From positions 1,417,501-1,481,500 of the forward strand of contig WPIO01000024.1 in the NCBI GenBank assembly GCA_009760855.2: DNA of 64,000 nucleotides. The letters are read 5' to 3'. Below the pieces are notes generated by a model. The model did no database searches, was not told where the DNA came from, and saw only the letters and a program-made list of their open reading frames with translations. Below, one piece after another: positions 1 through 11,315 of this stretch. Origin of the DNA: Cristatella mucedo (lineage: Eukaryota; Bryozoa; Phylactolaemata; Cristatellidae). Both the position numbers and the translations under genes were made by a program. Positions within the stretch are counted from its first letter, which is position 1. Every line of letters begins with the position of its first letter.

Positions 1-1954
1 AGCATCTATTGACTGAATAGTTTAACGTACATGGCAGGACACAAAGGCGATACTCTTTTCGATATCGATAGAAAAGCATAGACTGCCATTCGCTTTTGTA
101 GCCCAAGTAGTACTCTTTGATGCCTTTCGGGGTTAAGCGATCAACTGGAAGCCTGCGCAGGCACACCGAATCTCTCCCAGGGTGCTGCCAGGCTTCAGCT
201 ATTCGGTAGTTCAAGACGAAGGAGAGTGATTCTGCACAACAGCCTGGGTGGAGGTAACCTTGACACGTAACTCGTCATTCGTTCGCTGGTTTTCAGCTGT
301 GCCTATCAGACCAAGCCCAGTCCACGGCATTTGAGAGGAGGACTCAGCTAGCAAGCCACCCCTAGCCAACTTGTCCACAGGTGCCTGTCCACAGGGCTCT
401 CTACTACTCTCTGTTCCCCAATCGTCGAGAGATCATGTCGATCAATTCCAAGCCCATAATATATTGCTTATCACTATCAGGCTGATGGCAGTTTTCTGTA
501 TTTATCGTTATAAGTCGAACGTGCCTAAATTTATTGCACACAGAATGAGGATCAAGTGTACTACACCCTGGCAATCAGGTAGTTTTGCCAAGGAGTGCCA
601 TCGATAATCCTACAAGATTTCATCAGCCTGGTAAACGGCAGAAGCACACACCACTGGCTAGTACGCTGGTCATGAAAGGATCAGATGCCATGAGGAGGTT
701 GATATCACTATTGTAACATATGGAGATAAAGATGATACATTTTGAAGCATCTTGAAAATTCAAAGCAAAAAATCGCTTATTATGGCAATGTATTTCAGGT
801 TGCCTACGAGGGTGCATTCGATTTCACCACCGTTCAATCCAAGAAAGTTGACTGCCATCATGTCATGCCTAATGTCGATCTAATGTAACTTGACAACAGC
901 CATAGCCGGTCCTCGGGAGTTCAGCGACGAGTAAAATTAGGTTCGTCGCTGCAGGTATATGGGTGTGAATGTGCTAGGCCTGAATTAACCTCATGTGGAA
1001 AGAATGAATAGAGATAAGGGAGCAGCCGAGAACGGACCTTATCGAAACCTCACGCACATTGTAACTGGAATTTAGGATTCAAATAATGCACGAATCAACC
1101 TCACTTCAGTCGTACTCGTCCATACGTTTAGCGCTACCAGTCTCTCCATAAAACCGGATAGTCGAGTCGATGGTGCTGATATCTACCGGCGGGTGGCAGA
1201 AGACCGGTGCAGTTGCTCATGCCATCCTTTGTGCTAAGAGCTCGTCGTAATTGCATGGAGGAAGTAGTTCTCTGGATTGACGATGCCTAAATTAAGGCTG
1301 AAGTTTATCTATTAGGTTTTAGAGTAACTAGTAACTAAGTCTTTTCTGGCTTCTATCATTATAACCTGTAAGAGCAGGTTCATACCAAGCATATCCATGC
1401 TCGTATTTGAAACTATGAAAGCTATCGTGGCAATATGAGTAGACCCGACGCAGACCTACAAGCCCTGCCTTGAGAAGAAACCTCAATAGTATTAGTAATA
1501 ATTATGCATTTTTGAAGCTCCCTAAGAGAGCCAAATCACTAAATGGGCTCTTCACAAAGGCTGCAAAAGAAGCACATCGAATGACTACCGTACAATTCAC
1601 AATTGAGTATACATAGGCACATTATATACAGGGATATAGACTATGTATAATTCGTGTGAGAAATGTGTTTATGCATTCTTCAATTGTTTAATTATGATTC
1701 GAATGGAAGAAATGCTGTACGGAAGATATGGTTTTCTATCCTGCTTTAAATGCAGTCAATTCAGGAGATGTTGTTATATCACTCTATAGAGAGTGCCTGG
1801 CTTTACGTGAAGTCTTCCTCTTCACACCTGTCTAAAAGGTACCTCTTCTGAAATGATTACCTCCTCCATAGCTCTATACAGACACGATCTCTCCCTTCAC
1901 CCCTCTGGAGACCGACCCTAAACGTGCACACCATGCTGGCAGCCATGTTAGCTC
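1..1954. other. No gene recognised
   Basis: Only short open frames without a recognisable domain. No clear repeat family was identified. Confidence 0.5.
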
Positions 1955-2955
1955 TCATTTTAGCCAGAACGAAGTGTAGAACCGAAGAAACCAATCGAAT
2001 CATTGCACTGAAGATTGCCGAAGCCCGAGCCCAAGAGGCCCTTTGTACTGCTCTCTAAGCCAGGTCGCCTCTCCATGTAAGCCTGGTGGTTATCTGGAGA
2101 TGACAGCTGCGCATCCAAAGCTAAGAAGGATGCAGTGGTAAAGGTGCTTGATCTGCTATGAATTTGGTTAGGCCAGACCCACCCTGCCCTTTCAATTGTT
2201 CGTGCTGATGATATTTCCGATGGGCAAGCCAAAACAAAAGAATGAACGGATCTAAAAGTAAGTGACAAAACCTTATTTCAAAATAACGCAAGGACATAAA
2301 AGTCAATGCAAAAACCGTACTCCAACTGCCCCTGCTGACGGATATTTTCGACAGGCAAGCTAAAGGAAACCATTGGAGGGACCGAAAAGTAAGCGCCGAA
2401 ACCTTAAGTCGATACGCTACTCGACCAGAGCTTTTGCAGGTCGACAGAAGCAGCGAAATGAGGTGGAGGTGGCATTCACGACAGGAAAGCCTAGCAGCTG
2501 AATTGTGTACCATTCTTAAGCCTCTCATCATGCAAGCCGAAAGACCAGTAAGGAGAGAGTTACTGAATTCGAGGTAGGATGTCAAAAATGCACGGACTCT
2601 AATTGGTTGTGTGGCACCTTTATATGAAACGAGCCCAAAATCAAATTTAAAAATGTTGCGTATAGCTCTGAGAGGAGATACATTTGATTGCCAAACGGAT
2701 TTGGTCGGGTCATCTAGCAGAAGGTTGTCTTGGAACCGACTACAAAGTTCTGTGAGGTGGAAACACATGCTTAGCCAATTTTGAGGGCTAGATCTTCTAA
2801 TTTCTAATTGATGCCAGGTTCGTCGAGCGCTATTAGATTGGTCTTCTCGTCATTCAATTTGAGATAGTTAGCTACCATCCAAGAGTGAATGCAGAAATTG
2901 GAAGCTGCAAGAAAATTGAAATATTCCCCTTACCTTTCTCGGCCTTTCTCTGTAT
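1955..2955 (-). mobile_element. LINE fragment, CR1/L2-like, 3' part of RT ORF
   Basis: The minus strand encodes FSNSLLTGLSACMMRGLRMV and HNSAARLSCRE, the C-terminal signature of this LINE family. Weaker traces of the region after the RT catalytic motif extend to about 2950. It is broken by several frame changes. Confidence 0.8.
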
Positions 2956-2964
2956 CAGACCTGC

Positions 2965-4080
2965 CTTTCAGCTTTTATCTACGACATCTGCATTTGGATG
3001 GCTACTAATTTTCTGAAGCATAAAGACGACTAGGCCAAACTAATAGCTATGCGCAGCCTTAGTGTCGCTTTCAAGACAGAATACATAACCACAAAGATTG
3101 GTTCATCTAGCATCACTCCAGTGACCTACCTCTACCCGTAATCTGGGCATGCTGTTCCAAAACGACCTACCATTAGATGAGCACATTGCCTCCACTGTCA
3201 AGTACATCTACTTTCATTCAAGTTACGCTTTTAGTTAACATCACCAAAAACTCAAGGCCTGCTTAGACAGGATTACGACAGCCAAACTAGTTTTGTGGCA
3301 TCGCTTACAAACTACCATGGTTGCCTTTATTCATGACTCGCTGCCTGGGAGTTCAATCGGCTGCAGCTGGTGAAAAACTCAGCAGCTCGTCTGCTCTCTC
3401 TTCGACGGCATAGCTGCCACATAACGCCACTCCTGTCTGAGCTTTACTGGGTCCCTATCAAGCATCGAATCAACTTCAAGATCTTCACTTTGGCACGTAG
3501 GTCGCTTTACTCGCTTCCACCAACCTTTCTATTGGACTTCTTTGCTCCTCCGAGGGTGAGTGAGAGGTGAGCTCAGCTCTGCTACATCGTAGTCCCGCCT
3601 GCTCCTTGGTTTCCAGTCGCCTCGCCTGCCTTTCCTTGCATTAAATTGAAATCTTTTGGTAATCGTACCAACAGCTCATCCGAACCGAAAGCCTGGAACT
3701 CGCTTCCGGCTTCTGTCTCCACCAGCATTGACTTTGCACAATCTAAGTCTCAGCTATGGGCGCTCCTGTTCTGCTCAGCAGTCCCGGTGCCTCCATGAAC
3801 TTGTCTCTTTTCTTCTGGTGTACTTTTTGTGCTTACCCATGGTATCACTCAGTGCACGTTTGTCACTATGTGCCCTACTGACCAGCAGCCCCAAGTATCT
3901 TCTTGGGTGCGTTTGTATGCGTGTCCAAGCATAATGCGTATAGGCTTTTCCTTGCTTGTCCAGGCACGTGATCTCGCCGATCAATATATCTTGCCTATTG
4001 CTTCTCTTGCAGCCAGTTGTAAAGCACAACGATAGAGATTTGACTATCTATGGGTGCTGTACAAACACATTATTATGTTA
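2965..4080 (+). mobile_element. LINE fragment of a second subfamily, with 3' tail
   Basis: The frame traces WMATNFLK, LQLVKNSAARLLSLRRHSC and a KAWNSLPASVST-like segment. The 3' UTR ends in GTAAAGCACAACGATAGAGATTTG plus ATT repeats. It lies head to head with the minus-strand copy on its left. Confidence 0.8.
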
Positions 4081-4502
4081 ATAATCTGAGGTGCTGGAAA
4101 TTTGGAACGGATCAGACTAGAGGTGTAGCTTAGTTTTATCAGCAAGTAAAGGAAAACCTGTAGTGTGCTTATCCAACTCATCAGCAAGAAAGAGAATATA
4201 TACTGACAAAAGCGGGACCTAGAATAGACCACTCTGGCAACCCTTACTCCAAAGGCTCACCGGATGAACAGCGCTGGGCACTGCTAATAACTCTCGAAAT
4301 TCAATAACAACCGTCTTTGTAGAGGCAGATACGCAGAAAGCGAAATCGCTACACGGTTAGAGAGTTAATGGACACACACTCAGTCAACTGGGAAAGCTGC
4401 ATGGCAGCACTTCTGCTGGACGATAGGCGTGTTTGTCCGAGCCGAAAGTCGCAAAGATATCAAAATAGCTCAGCCTACTGTCACTGTCATATATTTATAT
4501 AA

Positions 4503-4690
4503 GCTGATTTAACAGCCTCATTTGTATAGCATCAGAAGAGCCTTAATTGCTGTCGCCACCAATTGCAGGTGGCGATAAGGGATCGCCCACTGCAGGATTC
4601 GAACCCGCGACCTCGGTCTCGAGGAACGAACACCTTACCTCTGAATGCTGAATCTCCAGTAAAGTGACTGGAGGCCAATCGAGCGTACAG
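4503..4690 (-). mobile_element. SINE family 1 (tRNA-derived)
   Basis: On the minus strand a tRNA-like head has a B box (GGGTTCGAATCCTGCA), followed by the body GGCGATCCCTTATCGCC and the tail ending CTGTTAAATCAGCT. The head is diverged from the other copies. Confidence 0.82.
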
Positions 4691-4861
4691 ATTTCGGTGA
4701 GCAAGTTTGACGGTCATCAAGGAACGAGGCTAAGCCACCGGATGAGGAGGGTAGTAGATTCCATCTAGGTCTCAATTAGGGGATGCATCGAGATGCCCTT
4801 GATTTAGTAGGGAGTGAAGAGACCTCTGGATTTCGAGTGAATCGGAATAAGAAGAATGATA

Positions 4862-4960
4862 ATAAACACATACAATTTATTTGTATATCGCTCTAAGAGA
4901 GCTTAATCACTGTCCAGGCGCTTCACATGCTACAGGTCTCAGGCTTCACATGCCAAAGGT
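4862..4960 (-). mobile_element. SINE family 2, 3' part
   Basis: The minus-strand 3' end contains GAAGCGCCTGGACAGTGATTAAG and an ATATACAAATAAATT tail, with a short internal duplication of the CTTCACATGCC segment. Confidence 0.65.
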
Positions 4961-6204
4961 CTCACGCTTCACATGCCACTGCCTACGACCTTTAAAGTCA
5001 TTAAAGTTAGCCTACGTCATTAAAGTTAGCCTGGCTAACAGTAGCGACAGGGTAACTCGTAAGGTAACCCGTAATCTGTAACATCGTTCCTCTGCTGAGA
5101 TTTTGTCAGGTCTTCTAGCACGCAGGAGATGCAAAGCGCTCGTTGAAGGGCTTTATGCAAACGACCTACTATCGGTTCGGCCAAGGGGTAAGCTACTTGC
5201 CCTTAAAGCCGGGTGCCTGCAGTTGCCCTTGGTTATTTTTGCTTGGGAGACTATGCCCGTGCTTGCTGTTTATGTCAGCCTTACCTAATAGTGTCAGTGC
5301 GAGAGCTACAATTTAACATCCTTGACAGCCAGTGGCGGTGAGGGAACGTCGTGTAGTAATACTAGCGCTGTAGGTGACAGCGACCGTATTGTCATTCGCC
5401 ACTGCACATCATAATCCTCCGGGATCACGGAAGGAGTCTGTGATTATGCTTTGTGTCTCCGTCGTCGTGACACTGGCATACAGACGTGCTAGATAGCCCT
5501 GCTGTCGGGATGTGCCGCTACAATAGCCGCTAATTCTACTATCACTCTTCCTTTGATCCTGCCTGGCAGGTGGAGTCTAAGCTACACAATATTATTGTTC
5601 CCCGAACCAAGTTCCTGATCCGGGTCACAATTAATTAGCAGCGTGACAATGTGTCTTACCAGCATTATTTTTGCTTCAGATAAATGGCACGCTGACCCGA
5701 TTAATAGCCTTCAATAAGCAGTCAGCTAGAAGTGAACCTCTTTATCTATGGGGTATTACAAGGTCACGGACGGTTGTGCAGTAAAATGAATTATACCTTA
5801 GACAATGAGCAGGCCAGGTGCAATGCAAATAAACCATTTGTGTCATGCTCCCATCTTTGCTGTCACAGCTACGACCTCGATCTGATTACTTTGGGTGAGA
5901 CAATGCACTGAGCAACCTTACGTCAAGGCGGCGAAACTTTGTCATCCATAGTTGTTCTCCTGTCAAGAGTGCACAACTGCTGTTTTTCTGGCAGCGTTTC
6001 CATTTCCTATCAATAGGTTACGATCGCTGTCACAAGTGAACCACTCCCATCAGGTAATATTCGGACCTCGAATATTGGCTGTCAGTATTAGCAGTTCTTG
6101 CATTGTGATGATTAAGAGCTGTATGCCAAATAATCTATGGTAGTTAAAGTATTTCAATATTTCGCGATTTATCGGCCAGCCTCCTATATGTAAAGCTGTG
6201 GCGT
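4961..6204. other. Region left of the proposed gene end
   Basis: No convincing exon on either strand. If the stop at 6205 is real, the 3' UTR of the muscle gene would begin here, but I could not pick a convincing polyadenylation signal. Confidence 0.4.
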
Positions 6205-6449
6205 TCACTTTTCGCAATATAGAACCAGGCACAAATCTTTTCTGGATTTATTTCCGATCGACGGGCTTAATTGAAGACTGCTGCATTCTGTTTTAGTCGG
6301 CGGTGTACATTCGTGCGTCGGAGCTGCTTCAAAGGCTTCCGAGGTATGCTTCGAGGTGCTAGTGGTCAGCCCATATTCAATCACGCGTCTGTATGTTCTA
6401 GCTCCTGTTAGTGTGATAAATCGTGCAAAAGACTTCAGTTTCGGAGTTA
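6205..6449 (-). CDS. unc-89: Tentative terminal exon of the gene
   Basis: A good acceptor (TCTCACGCTTGTAG, phase 1) leads into VTPKLKSFARFITLTGARTY and RRVIEYGL, which resembles the last kinase helices (SxxAKxFIxxLL...R...EAL). The frame then runs on with low complexity to a TGA at 6205. Ending soon after kinase 2 fits UNC-89. The kinase match is weak, and an exon may be missing between this and 6970. Confidence 0.4.
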
Positions 6450-6577
6450 CTACAAGCGTGAGAAGCACCAGCGTACAATGAGCAGGGTACTCAGCATCGC
6501 TATGGTTGCTGCTCAGTCGACTGTTCCTCTAGTTCCCTGATCCCAATAGCACATTGACCACCGCTGTACTCAGCAGC

Positions 6578-6579
<2 letters not shown>

Positions 6580-6631
<52 letters not shown>
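6580..6631. repeat. (GA)n microsatellite
   Basis: A pure GA run of about 50 bases between the last two proposed exons of the muscle gene. Confidence 0.97.
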
Positions 6632-6635
<4 letters not shown>

Positions 6636-6969
6636 AGACCTGCACTGACCATGCGTCAACACATCAGCAATGTCACGGGCCAATCCCTGATCCAACATGG
6701 GAGTAGTCCTTCAGTCAAACACCGAGAATGCAGTAGTAACATTTACCGGCATGGTTAACTATAGTCATGTGGCTATAACCGTGCAGCATACTTACGAAAA
6801 TCCCCCTGCGTACCCAAAATTAGTTGCTACAACGAGTTTTCAAGAATTAATGACAAAGTGGCGCCGTTAAAACACACTTCTATTACCAACAGAAGTCATT
6901 AATTAGTCAAAATCCAGGTCTTCAAAGGACAGTCAGGGAAGTTGAGCTTCTTCAATTTTTCCGGATTAC

Positions 6970-7020
6970 CGCTAGAGTGGACATAAACTCTTGCCCACCA
7001 ATTGTCCGTCGTTATTGGGA
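6970..7020 (-). CDS. unc-89: Tentative kinase domain 2 alpha-F exon
   Basis: VPITTDNWWARVYVHSS lines up with kinase alpha-F (VTxxTDMWSxGVxxYVLLS), with the TD and W kept. Phase 1 entry and exit fit the exons on both sides (acceptor TGCTTATGAAG, donor TAGCG|GTAATC), but both splice sites are mediocre. The frame stays open past the donor (GNPEKLKK), so the exon may be longer. The APE motif and part of the C-lobe would be absent. Confidence 0.33.
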
Positions 7021-7856
7021 CTTCATAAGCATTAGGTAACCCACAATTAGGGCACAAACGCAGAGGTCGGAACCAAAATAGTGCAGCATGAGTAGAGTAA
7101 AATGCATGTACTGAACACGGCTCTTAAATTCTGAATAAATCGCAAGCATAGGCAGTCTCGAAGAGGAAAGCTGATAAGAGTTCGGCAAGTGCTTTGTCTG
7201 TAGAGTGACGCTCTGCTGCCAACTTCTGAGTCTGTCGGCACGGATTACGCGAATCTCCTACGTTCAACTCAGCCCTACTTAGAGATATACAAGCCCTACT
7301 GGCGTCGTTCAGCAGTCTCTCTTACTGCAATTGAGTGTAGCACGCTCCCTCAGACTAGAGTTACTGCTTGCTTATTTTTAGCTGATTTTGCTGAGCTATT
7401 TCTTTTGTCGGGACAGGCATCTGATGCATATAGTCTTTTTTAGGAGCACAGGGGCACATGGTAACTCGGAATCTCGCAATAATGCGACATCACTCTCGCC
7501 GTCCTTCTGCTTAGCAATTCTTTGATTTGCGAAAACCGAGCTACCATTCTCGTAAAAAGATGCTGGATAATTCACCACATTTGCGAAGTCACACCGGATT
7601 AGTCCCGATGCTGCCGGAGTTCGTTACGATTCTGCTATAGCTCACAACAGTTAGAGCTTGTAGCCTGCCGAATCTTTGCTGGGGGCCTCTAGTTTCGAGC
7701 AATGCTGGCTAGAAGAGACATGTACAACAAGCTAACTTGTACTAGCGATTGAAAGGTCAGGGTCTCCACCAACCTTGTTAAAACTCCTCGAGTAACTCTG
7801 ACTATGCAAAATAGGGCTATAGTTGTCTAGGGCAAGGGGCATGACCTTACACTTAC

Positions 7857-8314
7857 CAGAAAATTCGATGAACTGTGTAGCACATGCTGAATTGTTCTGC
7901 GACACGCCTTCCTTTGTCACCAACCGGGTGCGATCAAAGCCTGCCAGCATCACCCTCCACCCGCAGCCATCGGCCATCACCACATTCTCGGGATGCACTC
8001 CCATATGCACGGTGCCTCGATAGTGTAGGTATTCCAAACCGTCAGTGACCTGCCGAACGATGTCCTTCACGAGACCTTCGCCGTAATGCATCCTCGTTCG
8101 AACGAGCCGCTGCAGCATCGTCTCAGACGATGTATGCTCGTGGATGAGCAAATGATGTCCACTCGGCAGCCGATAAGCATCCAGCAGGTTGACAAGATGC
8201 GGATGTCGACCGAGACTGCAGTAGAATTCGAGTTCCTTTATCGAATCCGAGCAATCCACGAGACGATAGGAGTAGCGACGCTGGTCTTCGAATCGCCAGC
8301 ATTCGTGCAGTCCC
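7857..8314 (-). CDS. unc-89: Kinase domain 2, N-lobe to activation segment (degenerate)
   Basis: This exon encodes the bulk of a protein kinase: RRYSYRLVD at the VAIK strand, ELEFYCSLGRHPHLVNLLDA (the E-x-x-x-L-x-HPxLVxL region), alpha-E VKDIVRQVTDGLEYLHYRG, then VHMGVHPENVVM and VMLAGFDRTRLV. HRD reads HMG, the following Lys reads His, DFG reads GFD and the VAIK Lys is Arg, while Asn of the catalytic loop is kept. The acceptor CGCTGTTAG supplies one base (phase 2), and the donor TTTTCTG|GTAAGT leaves phase 1. Confidence 0.92.
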
Positions 8315-8374
8315 CTAACAGCGATTAGTCATCAAATTGCTCAGACGCCGAAGATACCAGAAAGAGCACACAAT

Positions 8375-8541
8375 AGCCAGAGAGAGGGAGAGAGAGAGAG
8401 AGAGGGAGAGAAGGAGGGAGAGAGAGAGAGAGAGATGAGAGAGGAGGAGCAAGAGAGAGCTAGAAGGATAAGAGCAGGCGAAGGGGAGAGAGAGAGAGAG
8501 AAAGAGAGGGAGAGAGGAGCCAGAGAGAGACAGATAGAGAG

Positions 8542-8585
<44 letters not shown>

Positions 8586-8642
8586 AGGGAGAGAGAGGGA
8601 GGAAGAGAGAAGGAGAAAGAGAGAGCGCTAATAAGAGCAGGC

Positions 8643-8736
<94 letters not shown>

Positions 8737-8743
8737 AGGGGGT

Positions 8744-8835
<92 letters not shown>

Positions 8836-8960
8836 GAGAGAGACAGAGACATAGACAGAGACAGAGAGAGGGGGTAGAAAGGAAGATACAATAAAAGGGT
8901 ACGGGGAAACGACAGTCATAAGAGAGAAGAGAGAGGCAGAGAGGCAGAGTGAGAGAGACA
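8375..8960. repeat. (GA)n microsatellite tract in kinase 2 intron
   Basis: About 500 bases of near-pure GA with a few GAGACA and GGGAGA interruptions fill most of the 784-base intron between 8315 and 9098. Read on the coding strand this is CT, so it acts as an extreme polypyrimidine stretch upstream of the acceptor at 8315. Long open frames on both strands here (poly Ser-Leu or Arg-Glu) are artefacts of the repeat. Confidence 0.97.
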
Positions 8961-9098
8961 GAGAGACACAGACAAGTGACGGAGAGAGAAGTGAGTGCGA
9001 TTGATACTGGGGAGAGTACGGGAAATTAATCAACAAAGCAATGCTGAGCAGGCTGAGATGGCTGGCCTGGTCAGCTTGCTCCACGACAGCCATCTCAC

Positions 9099-9312
9099 CA
9101 TGCAGTCGGTTTATCGGTGAACCCGTAGAGCTGCTTGGGATTTAGCGTCCCGAGCTGCACACCCGAGTAGCTTCGAGAGCGCTCGTATTCGCAGTCTTCT
9201 CTTGAGGTCGACGGCCCATAGCAATAGATGTCCTCAGAGCTCTCGTTAGAGGCTATTTGTTCGCGGATAATTGATTGCATTTCCTCCGGGCTCAATTGCA
9301 CGCTGGCGGGGC
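9099..9312 (-). CDS. unc-89: Linker exon leading into kinase domain 2
   Basis: The acceptor GTCGTTGTAG (phase 1) and donor TGCATG|GTGAGA (phase 2) enclose 214 bases. The product has a helix (LSPEEMQSIIREQIASNESS), an acidic/Tyr segment and then LNPKQLYGFTDKPTAW, the position of the first kinase strand. It continues in phase as AWGLHECWRFED, where the glycine loop would be. Confidence 0.85.
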
Positions 9313-10022
9313 CTACAACGACAAGTCAGTCAAAAGATAGCGAGAACGAGCTGAGGGCAAGCAGTTTTTTGGAGAGAAACACTCTCTGCGGATATCGTGA
9401 AAGAAATTTCCGATCGCTGTGAACTCTAGCGTACTTTTGTGCTTCCGCTACTTGACGCTAAGCCGCGTGCAGTGCTACACTAGAGTTCATTGTCTACAGA
9501 CACCCTCCTGGTAAGCTGCCTGAGCTTAGTGCCTAAACAGGAGTCTGCTGCCACAATGCACGATTAAAGTAAGCCAAATGGCCGTTAAAGCCAGACAGCG
9601 CTTCGAAGCTTGGAGGAGAAAGGTAGCTCAGTGGCGCCTATATATAGTTCAACGAATAGAGTGCTGCTCTAAGGAGATGACTATTTTTGTCTCTCGAAAG
9701 TGTCCCGCCGCAGGCTTTCAGGTTTTGTTTACCAGTACCGCCGTAGCTTGAGCCCCAATGCTAAATAAAAATGTGCATTAGCCGTTGAATGGCTTGTGTA
9801 ATCTTATCTCTAACGTCCAACTCTACATTTACCTTGATGCGGCCTTCTCATCTTTGCAGCCCAAGATGACTGCTAGCTTTAGGGCAATTCCTTTTCGAAG
9901 CCCCAAATTGCATCGCTATGCTCTTTGTCACGACAGCTCAGCCAGCAAGCACTGTCAAAGGAGCACTTTCGCCGAAAGCTTTCACACTGTAAATGATCTG
10001 CAGAATAAAACTAAAAAAAATA

Positions 10023-10190
10023 CTAGCTGATTTAACAGCATTTTTTGTATAGCGACACAAGAGCCTTGACGGCTATCACCACCGCTTGCAGCGGCGATAA
10101 AGGATCACCCACCACAAGATTCGAACCCGCAACCTCGGGACAGAGGTTGTGTAAAGCAACCGCCTTGCCTGGTGTGCCAAGAATAGACGA
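10023..10190 (-). mobile_element. SINE family 1
   Basis: A full-length minus-strand copy: tRNA-like head with box B GGGTTCGAATCTTGT, body GGTGATCCTTTATCGCCG, tail ending AATGCTGTTAAATCAGCTA. Confidence 0.9.
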
Positions 10191-10334
10191 CCGTGGAATT
10201 AATCGTTTCCTTAGCCGGTTATGAGTCACGTGACACAGTCATCCAGCGGTCTAATTAATCGCTGGTCAGCGGGAACGGCCGGCAGCGTCGAAGCTTATCC
10301 GATGACTTTTAACACTGAGGAATGCAATTCTGCA

Positions 10335-10610
10335 CACGGTGAACTTGTCTCTTTTGCTCCTGTGTGCCTTTCGTACTAACGCGTGCATGATTCAGTGCAT
10401 GTTACTAAGGAGCGACCCTGGAGCGAGCCGTACCTTTCGTACTTTTTCGCTCTGGTAAACGCTATATACGGGGCTTTTCATGCTCAATTAGAAGGGTACC
10501 ATGCTTTCCATAACATTTTTGGAGGTTTCCCTCTCTCTTGCGGCCAGCTGTAAAGCGCCTGGATTTTTTCCTTAGAGTGGCATACAAGAGACTTGCTGTC
10601 AATATTTTTT
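10335..10610 (+). mobile_element. LINE 3' UTR fragment (second subfamily)
   Basis: It resembles 3790-4035 of this window (GTGAACTTGTCTCTTTTGCTCC, ATTCAGTGCATGTT, CTCTTGCGGCCAGCTGTAAAG). No coding part remains. It lies just left of the Fn3 exons. Confidence 0.65.
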
Positions 10611-10899
10611 ATCACGAAGGCAATTGTGAACTCCGAAAACAGTGGGTAGCCAGGAAAAATCAGCCTGCCATCGGATGTTATCAAAAGGCTTACGGACAAG
10701 GGGAAGCGTTGCAAGAATAACCGTAAAATATCGGGTTTCAGAGCTAGCATAGCTTCTATGCACTGCTAAAGCTCTCACAGTTGGAATTTACTTGTTTATG
10801 ACCTGGACCGCTCGGTCGCATTTCATGACAAAAACTCGATCGACCAGCTGCAGATCCTTGCATACCATAACCATTTGTAAGAACGTCATTTAGCCGTAC

Positions 10900-11061
10900 C
10901 TTCGGCGACAGCGTAGACTTCTGCCGAGGCGACGCTATAAGCGCCATAGCCGAATTGATTGATGGCTGAAATCCGGAATCGGTTCGCGATTTCTGTCGGA
11001 AGATCGGTGATTATTGATAAGCACCGAGCAGTAAACAAGCACGCTGTCCATTTGACGTCGC
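10900..11061 (-). CDS. unc-89: Fn3 domain, second half
   Basis: The acceptor TGTCCTCTTGCAG (phase 1) leads into GDVKWTACLFTARCL, then LPTEIANRFRISAINQFGYG, the Fn3 L-x-P...Y/F-x-F-R-V-x-A-x-N-x-x-G signature. The donor GCCGAAG|GTACGG is in phase 1. It pairs with the half-domain at 11184-11315 across an intron of only 122 bases. Confidence 0.9.
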
Positions 11062-11183
11062 CTGCAAGAGGACAGCGAAGCTTGGGAGTTGCTCATTTTG
11101 CCGAATGATATTACTACTGTATCCGAATCCAGAGTAAGCCAACAAGCAGACGAATATAAGATCGACAAATGGCTATCGCTTGC

Positions 11184-11315
11184 CTGGAGCTTTTCGGTCG
11201 ACCTTATAGAACCTGACGTAGCTGTTGTTGTCACTTGCCGGCTGCGCCCAAGCCAGGTGCACGACACCATCTTGGATGCACTTGGCGACTGGCCGACCAG
11301 GTCGACTTGGAACCT
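11184..11315 (-). CDS. unc-89: Fn3 domain, first half, ends at a GC donor
   Basis: VPSRPGRPVAK followed by GVVHLAWAQPASDNNSYVRF is a typical Fn3 A to C strand series (P-x-x-P...V-x-L-x-W-x-x-P). The acceptor is CCGTTTGTAG (phase 1). The frame hits a stop soon after KAPG, and no GT donor lies in the needed phase; CTCCAG|GCAAGC gives phase 1 and joins the next exon perfectly. Confidence 0.9.

Noticed and set aside
8341-9093. Long open frames rich in Ser-Leu or Arg-Glu
   Set aside because: They are translations of the GA microsatellite, present on both strands, with no domain.
10023-10190. Box B sequences (GGTTCGAATC) here and at other sites read as tRNA genes
   Set aside because: They sit in repeated SINE copies with a common non-tRNA body and tail.
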